DNA of 31,673 nucleotides. Origin: a virus. The stretch covers positions 1 through 31,673 of the IMG/VR virus record IMGVR_UViG_3300046543_000095, one strand, 5' to 3'. Below, piece by piece: positions 1-8,776 of this stretch (the stretch's first letter is position 1; each line of letters opens with the position of its first letter). The notes beneath the pieces are model-generated. The model had not been told where the DNA came from. It did not search any database and was given only the letters and a program-made list of their open reading frames with translations. The position numbers and the translations under genes are program-made.

Positions 1-4
1 TTGA

Positions 5-502
5 TCAGCGGGGCACGCCCCGTGTCGCGCGATCGATGAAGTCGCCAGTGTCTTTCTCAAGGTAATGATGCATCGCGTCGTAGCGCGCCTCGGCTTCATC
101 ACCGCTCTGATAAGCCGGGAATTGCTCGATGCCGAACCGGTGCGCCGCCGCGATGGCGGCATCCGGCTCCAGCGCCTTGCCACCCCACACGGTGGGGATG
201 TTGTAGGTCTTGCCGTCGTCGTTTTCGAAAGACATTTGCAACAAGGACGACACGCCACCATCCGGATGGACGATCTTGCCGGTGCCGTAAAGGTTGTTGA
301 GATGCACGTTGTAGAGAAACTTTTCCTCCGGCGTGAGCGACATCGCCGCGTCGGCCTCGGGCATGTGGTTGGCGCGCGGGCCGGGATCGATCCGCTTCAG
401 CGCGTCGAGGTATTCGGGCGACGGCGGCGGCTCCTCGGCCAGCGGTGGCCGCGGCACCATCGGCGCCGGTCCCATGTCCAGGTTGTTGATCAGCGAAGCC
501 AC
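5..502 (-). CDS. Conserved phage virion-associated domain protein (function unknown)
   Basis: 165 residues, GTG start at 502; its first 13 nt overlap the end of the preceding gene (stop at 490-492), so translation is probably coupled. The protein opens with Met-Ala-Ser-Leu-Ile-Asn, one copy of the Leu-Ile-Asn tag also seen in other proteins here. A Pro-rich linker (about residues 10-55) follows, then a compact domain with NVHLNNLYGTG, HPDGGVSSLLQ and YNIPTVWGGK and a C-terminal part ending EARYDAMHHYLEKDT. I recognise this domain from many phage structural or internal proteins, but no biochemical role is established. Its place at the end of the tail and internal-protein block makes a virion or ejected protein plausible. 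The domain is recognised from memory; the function is unassigned. Confidence 0.85.
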   Translation of the reverse strand: MASLINNLDMGPAPMVPRPPLAEEPPPSPEYLDALKRIDPGPRANHMPEADAAMSLTPEEKFLYNVHLNNLYGTGKIVHPDGGVSSLLQMSFENDDGKTYNIPTVWGGKALEPDAAIAAAHRFGIEQFPAYQSGDEAEARYDAMHHYLEKDTGDFIDRATRGVPR

Positions 503-864
503 CGCGACCCCGCCGCTTCCATGCGGTAAATCACGTTGAATTCATCGCCGCCGATCTGCCGAAAGCCCGCCACGCGATTGAACCGGTGCTGCCGCGTGTC
601 GTGGTGCGGCGTGCGCGTGATGACGTGCCCGTGGGCCGCGAGGACCGGCGCGAGGCAATGGCGGACATCGGTCAGGGTGATCGGCTTGTCCGGATTGAAC
701 AGCACGAAGTGAAACTCTGGTCCGTTGACCAGCGTGGCCCCGACCAGTTCGCCGCCGCGCTCGTAACCCTCGATCGTCCAGCCCCGCCAACAGCGTTCGT
801 AATGCTCGCGCGTGAGGTAGATCGTTGGCCCGACGACCTCCCAGATGCGGTCCATGAGCGTCAT
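490..864 (-). CDS. Small conserved protein, possibly GNAT-like fold
   Basis: 124 residues; ATG at 864 overlaps the previous stop in an ATGA junction. It is mixed alpha/beta, with a Trp-rich N-terminal part (residues 7-35) and a C-terminal strand pattern (FNRVAGFRQIGGDEFNVIYR) resembling the last strands of GNAT acetyltransferases, where a 'GFR..G...F..YR' ending is common. I do not see a convincing acetyl-CoA pyrophosphate loop (R/Q-x-x-G-x-G/A), so it may be a degenerate or structural version. Podoviral genomes often carry a small GNAT-like protein in the tail or internal-protein region, which fits this position. The gene is certain; the fold call is weak inference. Confidence 0.8.
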   Translation of the reverse strand: MTLMDRIWEVVGPTIYLTREHYERCWRGWTIEGYERGGELVGATLVNGPEFHFVLFNPDKPITLTDVRHCLAPVLAAHGHVITRTPHHDTRQHRFNRVAGFRQIGGDEFNVIYRMEAAGSRWLR

Positions 865-2246
865 TCACCGCCACCGCCGCCGGGGTTGGTGTTGGTCGGA
901 TTACCGGGGGTGCTGAACGTCGGAGAACCCGACGCCGGGGTCGCGGTCGAACCCGGCGGGCCAAGCTGCCGCTGATCACCGAGGTTCGACGGTGGCCCCG
1001 TTGACTGCGTCGCCGATGAGGACGGCTGTCCGAACCGCAGCACGGAGTTGATATTCGTGTTGGCGTCGATGTTGCCGAACATCTTCAGGCCCTCGTTGAG
1101 GGTGTCCATCGTGTTGTTGAGCGCCGTCGCCTGCTGGTCCGTGTTTAAGTTCGGGTTCGTCATGAATTGCTGCATGTTTTGCAGGGCCTGGGAGTAAAGC
1201 GCCTGCGCCCCAGCCGAGTTTTGCAGCACGCGCTTGTTGTCTTCCTGGATCTGCGTGATTTTCTGTTGCGCGGTCGAATTGGCCGCGATGTTGGCCAGCG
1301 CGCCCTGATTGACGAGGTTCTGCGCGGCCAGTGTCGTCGCGTTGTTGCCCTGCGCGATGATCTGCGCCGACAGGGTCTGCTTGTCGGCCACGCTCAATGA
1401 CGTGTCGGCCTGGATCTGGGCGATCCGCTGTTGGCTCGTGTTGTTCAGCGTGGCGAGGATCTGCGCCGCCGACGATGCCTTGTCCTGCAACGTCAGTTGC
1501 GTGTTGGCGCTCAACTGCCCGAGGGCCAGCTGTGCGTTTGTCTGGATATTCTGCGCGGCCAGTGTGGTCGCGTCCTGCTTCTCCTGGTTTGTCAGCGAGG
1601 TGTCGGATTGCAGTTTCGCGATGGCCTGCGAGGTCTGACTGATCTTGTCCTGCACGCTCAGTGACGTGTTGGACTGGATGTTCGCGATGTCCTTCTGTGA
1701 CTGCGTCTGGATCTGGGCGATATTGGTCTGCCCGGCGATCTGTTGCGCCTGCAATTTCGCCGTGTTCTGCGCCGTGGTGGTGTCGGACGCCGCCTTGGCA
1801 TAGGTCGCGGCGTCGGCGGCGGCGATCGGCGTGGCGGCGGTGTAGAGCGCGGACTGCCCCGCCGTGATGCCGGTCGAGGAGTTGATCAGACCCCGCTGGT
1901 TCATCAAATTGCGGGCGTTCGCCTCGGCCTGCTGCATGAGCGGCGAGCCGGAAGCGATGATGTTGCCGATCTGATGTGAAACGGTCTGATCGGGGGTGAC
2001 GTTGAACGCGTTCGGCGCGTTCGGATCAGTCGGCGCGGCAGGCGTGGCCGTCGTCGGCGTGGCGCTGGGCGCCGCCGCGGGGGCGGTGTTCGGCGGCGTG
2101 GCCGGCGCGCTGGTGCCGTCCGGTGCCGGCGCGCTGTTGATCAGGCCGTTAGCCTGCGGCACCGCCGGAGGTGCCGTGCCCGGCGGTGGCGGGATCGGCG
2201 GCGGCGCGGTCGGGGTGTTAAGCCCCGGGCTGAGGGACGCGGACAT
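861..2246 (-). CDS. Gln-rich repeat protein, candidate internal/ejection virion protein
   Basis: 461 residues; the ATG (2244-2246) overlaps the upstream TGA by one base (TGATG). Layout: a Pro/Ala/Thr-rich disordered region (1-85), a conserved block (about 95-145: MNQRGLINSSTGITAGQSAL, then AATPIAAADAATY), a Gln/Ala/Thr-rich helical region of about 180 residues, and a Gly/Pro/Ser-rich tail ending in five glycines. The helical region holds at least four imperfect 24-residue repeats around 'TSLSVQDK ... AQxIAxLQ'. The block with RGLINSS followed by a PIA-containing stretch is familiar from podoviral structural proteins found near the tail genes. Leu-Ile-Asn occurs twice (NGLINSA and RGLINSS). 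Role as an internal or ejected protein is inferred from position and composition; a tail-fibre linker is the alternative. Confidence 0.8.
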   Translation of the reverse strand: MSASLSPGLNTPTAPPPIPPPPGTAPPAVPQANGLINSAPAPDGTSAPATPPNTAPAAAPSATPTTATPAAPTDPNAPNAFNVTPDQTVSHQIGNIIASGSPLMQQAEANARNLMNQRGLINSSTGITAGQSALYTAATPIAAADAATYAKAASDTTTAQNTAKLQAQQIAGQTNIAQIQTQSQKDIANIQSNTSLSVQDKISQTSQAIAKLQSDTSLTNQEKQDATTLAAQNIQTNAQLALGQLSANTQLTLQDKASSAAQILATLNNTSQQRIAQIQADTSLSVADKQTLSAQIIAQGNNATTLAAQNLVNQGALANIAANSTAQQKITQIQEDNKRVLQNSAGAQALYSQALQNMQQFMTNPNLNTDQQATALNNTMDTLNEGLKMFGNIDANTNINSVLRFGQPSSSATQSTGPPSNLGDQRQLGPPGSTATPASGSPTFSTPGNPTNTNPGGGGGE

Positions 2247-2431
2247 CAGTCGCCTTCGACGGTGACGTTACGCTCACGGGACATTGATTGTAAGCGGATC
2301 ACATCAATGATCGGCGCCGAGTGCCGATAGGGGATTTCGTAAAGCGCGGCGAGAACGACGTTCCACTGTTGCGCCTCGAGACTTATCTCAAGGCGCTCGT
2401 TCGGCTGGAACTGCATCGGTTGCTGGTCCAT
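2246..2431 (-). CDS. Small conserved phage protein, unknown function
   Basis: 61 residues. ATG at 2431 immediately follows the TGA of the fibre gene (2432-2434), with an AAAGGA Shine-Dalgarno-like sequence about 9 nt upstream. The core 'LEAQQWNVVLAALYEIPYRH' followed by 'APIIDVI' is one amphipathic helix pair, a pattern I have seen in tiny conserved phage proteins encoded among tail genes. There are no Cys, TM segment or signal peptide. It ends one base into the next gene (TGATG), so it is part of the coupled late operon. Function not known. Confidence 0.8.
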   Translation of the reverse strand: MDQQPMQFQPNERLEISLEAQQWNVVLAALYEIPYRHSAPIIDVIRLQSMSRERNVTVEGD

Positions 2432-4060
2432 TCAGGCTGATCCTTTCGTCTCGAGCGCGGTCAGGCGCGCATGCAACGTCTTGATGGCGTTGACGGCGGC
2501 GGCCAGAATTGGGTCTGTCTGAATGCCGAGGACCGGGCCACCGTCGCCAGCCACCGCTTTCCACTCGTCGGGCGCGTCCATCTCCACGACCGCCTCGGGC
2601 AGCACGGCCTGTAGCTGCGCCGCGCCAAAGCCGAGTTCAATACGATCGTGAAATCGCTTCTCGGCCTGATGCCAGCGGCGGAACGTCAGCGGCGCGATGG
2701 CCAGGATCTCAGCGAGACCGTGCGGAGCCTCGGTGATGTCAGCCTTGGTGCGCTCGTCCGACGTTACGATATACGGGCCTGTCCCGGCCTGTCCCGCCAG
2801 CCAGTTGTAAGAAACATAGTCAACGATGCTGAAAATATACTGCTGACCGCCGGGGATCGAATAGACAAGCTGCCCGTTGCTGATGTTCCAGTTCCAATTC
2901 CACCCCGGCGAGTACTGCTGGAAACGATAAGACCCGTCAGTGTAGAACCGCCAATTTCGCGTGCTGTCGGGCCAGATGCCTCCGTTGCTCTGAACGTATG
3001 AGGTCGTGACCTCTCCCGAAACCGTCGCGTTGCCGGTCGTGGAGAAGCTGGCGCCCGCCACGTTGCCATTCGCGCCGATGTTGCCCGCCCCATCGATGGT
3101 GAACAGAGCGAAACTGTCACTGCCGCGGATATATTGCATCACGCCGCTGGAGCGCACGTATTGCCAACGCCAGCCGCCGCTGTCCTGCATTAAATATGTG
3201 TAGTTGGCGTCTGACTGAAACGACGCGCCGCTACTGTTGATATAGAAGATAGCCTGGGTGCCTATGTTGCCGTTGGCCGTCAGCAGACCATTGACCGTCA
3301 GCGGTCCCGTGATCGTTCCACCAGCGATCGGTAGGTAACCGCCGGCCACGCCACCGACATACGCCTGCGTCGCCAGCGCCCCGATATTCGATCCGTCCAC
3401 GTAAGCCAGGATGGCGGAACCGGTCCAGGCGAAGCCATGATAATGCCCCGCGCCGACACCCGTGTAGGTGATCCCGATGCCGCCGACCCCCGCGGTGCCG
3501 CTGATCGTCGCGGAGGTGGCCGATAACGCCGCCAGCACAGTCGCTCCAGCCACTGCCAGCCCACCATTAAGACCCACCCCGCCACCGACGTTCAGCGTAC
3601 CGCTGACATTCAGGTTTCCCGGGCCATTGAGGGTGCCTCCCGTCAGCGGCAAATAGCTTGCCACCGTGTTGTTGACGGTGTTCCCGACATACTGCCGTGT
3701 CGCCGCCTCGAGCGGCGCTGACGGGTCGTGCGCGAGGATCAGGCTTCCGACCATGGTCCCGCCGCCAAACGTCATCAGCGTGCCGTCCACGACCGGCAGC
3801 GTCAGGTTGACGTTCGCGCCGGCCAGAAGCGAGGTGCTGAACGCGCCGAACGTCGTCAGATCGCCGCCCAGCGCCAGCCCGCCCGCCGTCGTCACGATCC
3901 CGCTGCCGCTGGCGTTCACCACCAGCGCCTTGTTGGGCACTCCGGCGAGGTCGGGAAACAGGTCGAACGCCTCCGCGATGAGCGAGAACTCGTTGCGGAT
4001 TGTCGATGAGGCGCCGGGGGTCAGCGTGCCGGGGGCGCCGGTTGGAACGTAAAACGCCAT
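2432..4060 (-). CDS. Tail fibre with C-terminal S74 intramolecular chaperone
   Basis: 542 residues; ATG at 4060 shares one base with the stop of the nozzle-like gene. The N-terminal half holds repeated fibre modules: 'YLPLTGGTLNGPG' near residue 135 and 'YLPIAGGTITGPL' near residue 245, each after an 'AT..YV' segment, as in many trimeric phage fibres. From about residue 433 there is a peptidase S74 (intramolecular chaperone) domain: T-S-D-E-R-T-K-A-D-I with the expected Ser434/Lys439 autocleavage pair, then FRRWHQ, ELGFGAAQLQAVLPEAV and a final coiled-coil helix. In the family this domain trimerises the fibre and cuts itself off. It is probably a receptor-binding or side fibre. The Trp/Tyr-rich region before S74 (residues 365-425) is the likely receptor-binding tip. 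Confidence 0.92.
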   Translation of the reverse strand: MAFYVPTGAPGTLTPGASSTIRNEFSLIAEAFDLFPDLAGVPNKALVVNASGSGIVTTAGGLALGGDLTTFGAFSTSLLAGANVNLTLPVVDGTLMTFGGGTMVGSLILAHDPSAPLEAATRQYVGNTVNNTVASYLPLTGGTLNGPGNLNVSGTLNVGGGVGLNGGLAVAGATVLAALSATSATISGTAGVGGIGITYTGVGAGHYHGFAWTGSAILAYVDGSNIGALATQAYVGGVAGGYLPIAGGTITGPLTVNGLLTANGNIGTQAIFYINSSGASFQSDANYTYLMQDSGGWRWQYVRSSGVMQYIRGSDSFALFTIDGAGNIGANGNVAGASFSTTGNATVSGEVTTSYVQSNGGIWPDSTRNWRFYTDGSYRFQQYSPGWNWNWNISNGQLVYSIPGGQQYIFSIVDYVSYNWLAGQAGTGPYIVTSDERTKADITEAPHGLAEILAIAPLTFRRWHQAEKRFHDRIELGFGAAQLQAVLPEAVVEMDAPDEWKAVAGDGGPVLGIQTDPILAAAVNAIKTLHARLTALETKGSA

Positions 4061-6234
4061 CAGACCCGCAGCCCCCTTCGCATCGAGTAATGGTAAATTA
4101 TGCTGTTGACCGTATATGACGCGATGTAGTTAGTTCCCGATCCGATCTGAAACCGCGCGTTCTCGGCGGTCCCCGTCATGTCGAGGTCAGTCGGCAGCAG
4201 GCTCGACCCGTCCCAGGTAAACGTATCCCAAACGAAACGATCCCAATATGGCGTCCGTGTCAGGTCGAGAACGGTGTTGACCGGCGGAAGCTGCGCGATC
4301 TGCGGGCTGTCGTAGCCAAGCTGATAGCCGAACTGGACCTCGGTATACTCGTCGCCCTGGAATTCCAGCGACACCGCCCGGTATCGCTTCAACACGCGCG
4401 GCGACCGCTGGAAGTCCCACGCCGTCGTGATGTAGGCGTCGATCACCGCGCCGTCGAAGCCCGGCCCCGTGTCCAACAGGTAGACGAACCCGTCGAGACC
4501 GCCGCCGAACGTGTTCTCGTATTCGCCGACGCAATTCATCGTGTCGACGCAGTTCATCGCGACCGAGTAACGCGCCAGGGTGGCGCCGAGATACTGCTGA
4601 TTGAGCATCGACACGTAGAGAACCGACTTGTCATGGAAATACAGCCGATATTGGCTCTTTTCGCGGTTCACCGATGACGCCAGGAGGTTGCCGCGCTGAC
4701 TGATGATGAACGGCAGGATGTTCTTGGTCAGCGTGTTGGGCGTGAAGTTGCCATAGTTGAGCGTGGTTTTCATCGTGATCACGCCAAGGTCGTCAAGAAT
4801 GAACGTATCGAACAGGTTCTGGGCGGAATAAGGCACCGTGCCGATGCCCGTGCTGAACGCGACATAATTGAACGTCGTCGGATCGGTGCCATACAGCACC
4901 GAAAAGTTGCCCCGCAGCAAGACCGCCATCGCCGCCGATGTCTGATCGCCGGGCAGCGTGATCATCGCGTTGACCTGGTCGCCCGTGGCGATCTCGCCGC
5001 CGCCGTCAACCGCCGACCACATGAACGGCAGGCCAGCGGCGCAATGGACGATCGACGAGTCCTGCGCCACGAACAGGAAGTTCTTGTGAAACGTTACGTG
5101 TTTCGGCTGGTCGGGGTTCAGGCCGGTTTTGATCGGCGCGTAGGTCGTGCCGTCGAATTCGAACGCCGGATTGACCCCGTCGCACCCGTAGATCCGCCGT
5201 GTGCGGCTCTGGCCGCTGAAATTCCCCTTGGTGAACTCATACCGCCCGCCGGGCAGCAGTGTTACCGCCGCCTGCGGCCCCGCCAGGGTCACCGCGACGC
5301 CGCCGGGCGCCGTCGCCGCGCCGGCCGTGAACGACCCGCCGGTCGTGGGGCCGACGACCATCTGGCCGACCGCGGAACCGGCCCACGCGCCGGATTGCCA
5401 CATCACCCGGTTGATCGTGGCGCTCACCGCGCCCTGCGTCAGGATGGCGCCGTCGAGCGGCGGCGCGCCGCCCGTGCCGGCGGTGAACGAAACGAGGCTG
5501 CCCAGCGGCACCGCCACCCAGCCGCCTCCCGTGGCATGCCACAGGCCTCCGGCGGTGGCGCCGACGTTGTCGCGGAAAGCGAACACCTGGTCGACGCCGT
5601 TGAAGACCATCCCGACCACGCCGCGCACCGGCCCGCTGCCGGGCACGGCGAGGATGTCGGCCCGGTAAATATCAGCGGCGAGCGCCTGGTAGATCGCCGC
5701 CTGTTTCAGGCTCAAACCGAACGACAACGGCGCTGGTATGCCCACGTAGACGCCGCCGGGTGAGGTGCGGATGGGGTGGATCGTGTCGAACACCCCGGTC
5801 ACCTTGGTCACGACCAGGAAGGGAGTCGGCGTCGTCTCGACCGCGATGACGGTCCCCGTGGCGCCGGTCACATCCTGCGTGATGATCGAGCCGACCGGCG
5901 GTAGCGACTGGATCGCCGAGACCAGGAAGTCAAAATCGAAGTCCGGGGTGAAATCGCCCACCGACGCGGAGCCGCTCAACTCCAGCACCTGAAACGTCGC
6001 GGTGTGCGGCGGCGTCCGCCCGTCGAACCGCTCGTAGCCCTCGATGCGGCTGTAGCCGCCGTTCTGGGCGCACTCGAAATTCAGCACATCGCGCAGCACG
6101 CCGGGTTGCAGGCGCAGCGTCGGCGTGACGAGGTCGAGGCCCCCAGGCATGAACGTACCCTGGACCGTGACGCCGCCTAGCTGCGTCGTCCCGTACTGGA
6201 CCTTTGTCCATTGCTGTTTGGAGACGACGTTCAT
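4060..6234 (-). CDS. Tail nozzle/hub-like structural protein
   Basis: 724 residues; ATG at 6234 overlaps the stop of the microprotein gene (TGATG). The N-terminus has 'GGLDLVTPTLRLQPGVLRD' and 'NGGYSRIEGYERFDGR', a signature I associate with a family of large podoviral structural proteins encoded near the tail adaptor. The rest is beta-rich with many W/F/Y-containing strands (for example 'GNFSVLYGTD', 'YGNFTPNTL', 'DTFTWDGSS'), consistent with a beta-propeller-like hub, as in P22 gp10 or T7 gp12 nozzles. No enzyme motif is visible. The adaptor lies two genes upstream, and spike and fibre genes flank it, supporting a role closing the tail and holding the fibres. The family is recognised; the nozzle assignment is inference from size and context. 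Confidence 0.75.
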   Translation of the reverse strand: MNVVSKQQWTKVQYGTTQLGGVTVQGTFMPGGLDLVTPTLRLQPGVLRDVLNFECAQNGGYSRIEGYERFDGRTPPHTATFQVLELSGSASVGDFTPDFDFDFLVSAIQSLPPVGSIITQDVTGATGTVIAVETTPTPFLVVTKVTGVFDTIHPIRTSPGGVYVGIPAPLSFGLSLKQAAIYQALAADIYRADILAVPGSGPVRGVVGMVFNGVDQVFAFRDNVGATAGGLWHATGGGWVAVPLGSLVSFTAGTGGAPPLDGAILTQGAVSATINRVMWQSGAWAGSAVGQMVVGPTTGGSFTAGAATAPGGVAVTLAGPQAAVTLLPGGRYEFTKGNFSGQSRTRRIYGCDGVNPAFEFDGTTYAPIKTGLNPDQPKHVTFHKNFLFVAQDSSIVHCAAGLPFMWSAVDGGGEIATGDQVNAMITLPGDQTSAAMAVLLRGNFSVLYGTDPTTFNYVAFSTGIGTVPYSAQNLFDTFILDDLGVITMKTTLNYGNFTPNTLTKNILPFIISQRGNLLASSVNREKSQYRLYFHDKSVLYVSMLNQQYLGATLARYSVAMNCVDTMNCVGEYENTFGGGLDGFVYLLDTGPGFDGAVIDAYITTAWDFQRSPRVLKRYRAVSLEFQGDEYTEVQFGYQLGYDSPQIAQLPPVNTVLDLTRTPYWDRFVWDTFTWDGSSLLPTDLDMTGTAENARFQIGSGTNYIASYTVNSIIYHYSMRRGLRV

Positions 6235-6317
6235 CGCGTCGGCGGCGCGATCCAGTGGTCACACACGAACACGTATCGCTCGCAGGCAGGGCACCAGTGC
6301 TGTGTGCGGGGTCTCAT
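6231..6317 (-). CDS. 28-residue Cys/His microprotein (putative zinc finger)
   Basis: A very short ORF fits exactly between the spike and nozzle-like genes. Its ATG (6315-6317) overlaps the spike stop TGA (6314-6316) as ATGA, and its TGA (6231-6233) overlaps the next ATG (6232-6234). Coupled junctions at both ends are the pattern of real genes in this operon. The peptide contains W-C-P-A-C, six residues, then C-D-H-W: a CxxC...CxH arrangement able to bind one zinc ion. Seven of 28 residues are Trp/Cys/His. I recognise no family. It may be a tiny zinc-binding protein of unknown role, or only a translational relay keeping ribosomes moving from spike to nozzle. Cys spacing and junctions are seen directly; function is not. 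Confidence 0.6.
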   Translation of the reverse strand: MRPRTQHWCPACERYVFVCDHWIAPPTR

Positions 6318-8776
6318 ACGCCCGCCACCGCCGCCCACGTCCCGGCGCCCTGGCTGACGTAGAGCGTGCTGCCCGCCGCGCCGTCGGTTCGCATCCACAA
6401 CGACCCCTTGGGCTGCGTGCCGGTCGCGGCGCCCGTGCCGGATCGAATGGTGGGTCCTGACGCATTGATCGTCAGCGGCTGCGTGACGGTCACGGCGGTG
6501 TCAGTGACCGTCAGGCGATCCGTCGCCGCCGTTCGCAGCGCCACGGTGCCGCTCGCGGGAACCTCGATCTGGATGATACCGCTGCCCGACGCATTTATCA
6601 GCCCGAGGGTGGTCGAGGTCGCGCCGACCATGCCGATGTAACCAGCGTAGACACCGTCAGCGCCCCGCGCGAAATCGACACGACCGCCCTGACCGGTATA
6701 GCCGATCTTGAACTGATTACTGTAGGTATTGGCGCTACTGATGTATTGCGTGCCGGCAAAACGCCATGAGAACGCGCCAGCGACATCGAATATCATATTG
6801 GCGCTACCGGACTGGTTCCGAATACGGAGGTCGTTATTGCCCGTCGCCGCGTCCATGCCGATGAAAGCGGTCACGCCGCCGTCCGACGCGCGCCGGAAAT
6901 CAAGCCGCCCGGCCTGTCCCACCCGGCCAAGCACGAGTTGATAACCATAAGCGCCGTCGAACCCGCTGCTATACATTCCGGTCAACGGTTCAGCGGGCAG
7001 CGACAGCGTGTATTGCTGGAAGTCGTTGTTAGCGATCCAGTTGTCTCCGTTGTCAGCGCCAACACTGACCACCACGCCGGAAGCGCCGCCGTGCATCGTA
7101 TTGCCGCTGACGATGATAACACCGCCGGTCTGGCTCAGAACCGGCGCCGTCAACGTCGATCCCGCGACAATGTAGCTGCTTAACAATGAGAACGTGCCGC
7201 CTGACTGGTTCAGCGCGCTACCCGCGCTGTTCGCCATGGCGAGAAATCCACCGACGAGCGTGAGCCTACCGCCGCTGATGCCAATCGTCGGCACGCTGCC
7301 GTTTTGCTGGATAAAGTAGTTTGAAAGCGTCGTCGTGCCACCCGTGATCTGAATGGGGTTGATGCTGGCGGGAGGCTGAGCCGACCCGCCGCGATACATC
7401 GAACTGACGCGGAGCAAACCGCCAGCGATAATCAGGTCAGCCGTGTTGTCCATTTGCAAATCAGTGATGACCCACGGCACCGGCTGGCCGCCCGGCAAAT
7501 CGGCATTGGCGGTCGTGACGAAGTTGGCGTCCACGAAAGTGATGTTACTCGCGTTCAACCCATCGACGCGGCCCAGACGCCACCCTTGGGGAAGACCATC
7601 GTGATGCGTGTTAAACGGGCCGATCGCGTTGCCGGTGAAACCATACAGCCAGGACCGCCAGCCATATACGTGCGTGGTGTCCAGCCCTCCATCAGACTGC
7701 CAGCCGATGTTCAGCGCGCCCATCTCGATGTTCGTGATGCGCGGCACGACGTTGCCGGAACAGAAAATCCCGTCCCAGGCCCCACCGACATAGAGGTCTT
7801 GCAGATGCGGCCTACCGGTCTGCGTGGACGGCGCATAAATGGCCGGCGGATACTTTACGCCGGTCCCGCCAACACCGCTGGTGCCGCCCGCCGCCAATGT
7901 CTTGAAGTTACTCCGGCCAGGGCCAAACCGTAGCGCGTCGCCGTTCGCCACCCCCGGCGCCACGACGGCGGTGGAGAGAGTCAGGACATTACCCGCGATG
8001 GCGGTTATGGTGGCCATGGCGGGGATCGCCGCGTTAGGGCCGCCCACGTAATTACCAACCAGGATATTGGTCGCGTCTGTCACGGTGATGGTGGTTGAGC
8101 CCACACCGCTGGCGGCTCCCGCTGTCTTTGGGAAATCTGGCGGCTGGGCGAACGTGATCGACAGGTCGCGCACCGTCGGGGACTGAAGTTCATAGCCGCT
8201 CAGCGACAGCACGCCGTTCGCGGTCGGAGAAAACGACTGGTCGATATACAGGCCGGCGGTCTTGGACGATGGCCCGCGTAACGTCGTGTTGGCCGGGATA
8301 TTGATCTGGCCGTTGATCCGGTAAGTACCGGGCGGCACGAATACATCACGCCCGGCGGCGCAGGCGGCGTTGAACGCGGCGGTGCTGTCCACGGCGGTGT
8401 TCGGGACCGCGCCATAGTTCAGGACATTCTCAGTGTCCGAAGCCATGTCCTGGGCCGAACGCGCCACGGTACCGCCGGTCGCGGTGTAAGTCAGCGGCCC
8501 CACCATGGACCCGCCGGCCAAAGGCAAATACGCCGCCCCGGCCGTGGTCACCGCGGCGCGCACAAAAGCAGTGGACGCGATCTGCGGCGTATTGGTCCCA
8601 GGCGCCGCCGTGGGGGCGGTCGAAACGCCAGCGAGGGCCAAGGGACCTGACAGTGCCCCGCCGGTCAGCGGCAACCAGAACGCCGTGAACTCGTTGTTGA
8701 TCGAGGTGGCCAGCGCCTCGGGCGTGATCACCGGCAGCGCGGGGTTGTAGCTGGGGCCGTGCAGGACGAGCGTCAT
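6314..8776 (-). CDS. Tailspike with pectate-lyase-like right-handed beta-helix
   Basis: 820 residues; ATG at 8776 forms an ATGA junction with the adaptor gene. The N-terminus carries two fibre modules ('FWLPLTGGALSGPL' at about 33-46 and 'YLPLAGGSMVGPL' at about 83-95). A classical beta-helix entry follows: NVLNYGAVPNTAVDSTAAFN (118-137), then 'VFVPPGTYRINGQINI' (145-160), as in Pectate_lyase_3 tailspikes. The middle is a long array of short beta rungs ('LTVTDT', 'IQITGGT', 'GGRLTLVGG'). The C-terminus ends 'KGSLWMRTDGAAGSTLYV', a common fibre ending. Such spikes bind and often cleave surface polysaccharide; no specific catalytic residues can be named from sequence alone. With the S74 fibre it probably forms the adsorption apparatus. 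Confidence 0.9.
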   Translation of the reverse strand: MTLVLHGPSYNPALPVITPEALATSINNEFTAFWLPLTGGALSGPLALAGVSTAPTAAPGTNTPQIASTAFVRAAVTTAGAAYLPLAGGSMVGPLTYTATGGTVARSAQDMASDTENVLNYGAVPNTAVDSTAAFNAACAAGRDVFVPPGTYRINGQINIPANTTLRGPSSKTAGLYIDQSFSPTANGVLSLSGYELQSPTVRDLSITFAQPPDFPKTAGAASGVGSTTITVTDATNILVGNYVGGPNAAIPAMATITAIAGNVLTLSTAVVAPGVANGDALRFGPGRSNFKTLAAGGTSGVGGTGVKYPPAIYAPSTQTGRPHLQDLYVGGAWDGIFCSGNVVPRITNIEMGALNIGWQSDGGLDTTHVYGWRSWLYGFTGNAIGPFNTHHDGLPQGWRLGRVDGLNASNITFVDANFVTTANADLPGGQPVPWVITDLQMDNTADLIIAGGLLRVSSMYRGGSAQPPASINPIQITGGTTTLSNYFIQQNGSVPTIGISGGRLTLVGGFLAMANSAGSALNQSGGTFSLLSSYIVAGSTLTAPVLSQTGGVIIVSGNTMHGGASGVVVSVGADNGDNWIANNDFQQYTLSLPAEPLTGMYSSGFDGAYGYQLVLGRVGQAGRLDFRRASDGGVTAFIGMDAATGNNDLRIRNQSGSANMIFDVAGAFSWRFAGTQYISSANTYSNQFKIGYTGQGGRVDFARGADGVYAGYIGMVGATSTTLGLINASGSGIIQIEVPASGTVALRTAATDRLTVTDTAVTVTQPLTINASGPTIRSGTGAATGTQPKGSLWMRTDGAAGSTLYVSQGAGTWAAVAGV

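Noticed and set aside
1-11. Leu-Ile-Asn codons in another frame across the left edge
   Set aside because: The next minus-strand gene runs off the window and has no visible start in that frame; nothing can be concluded.
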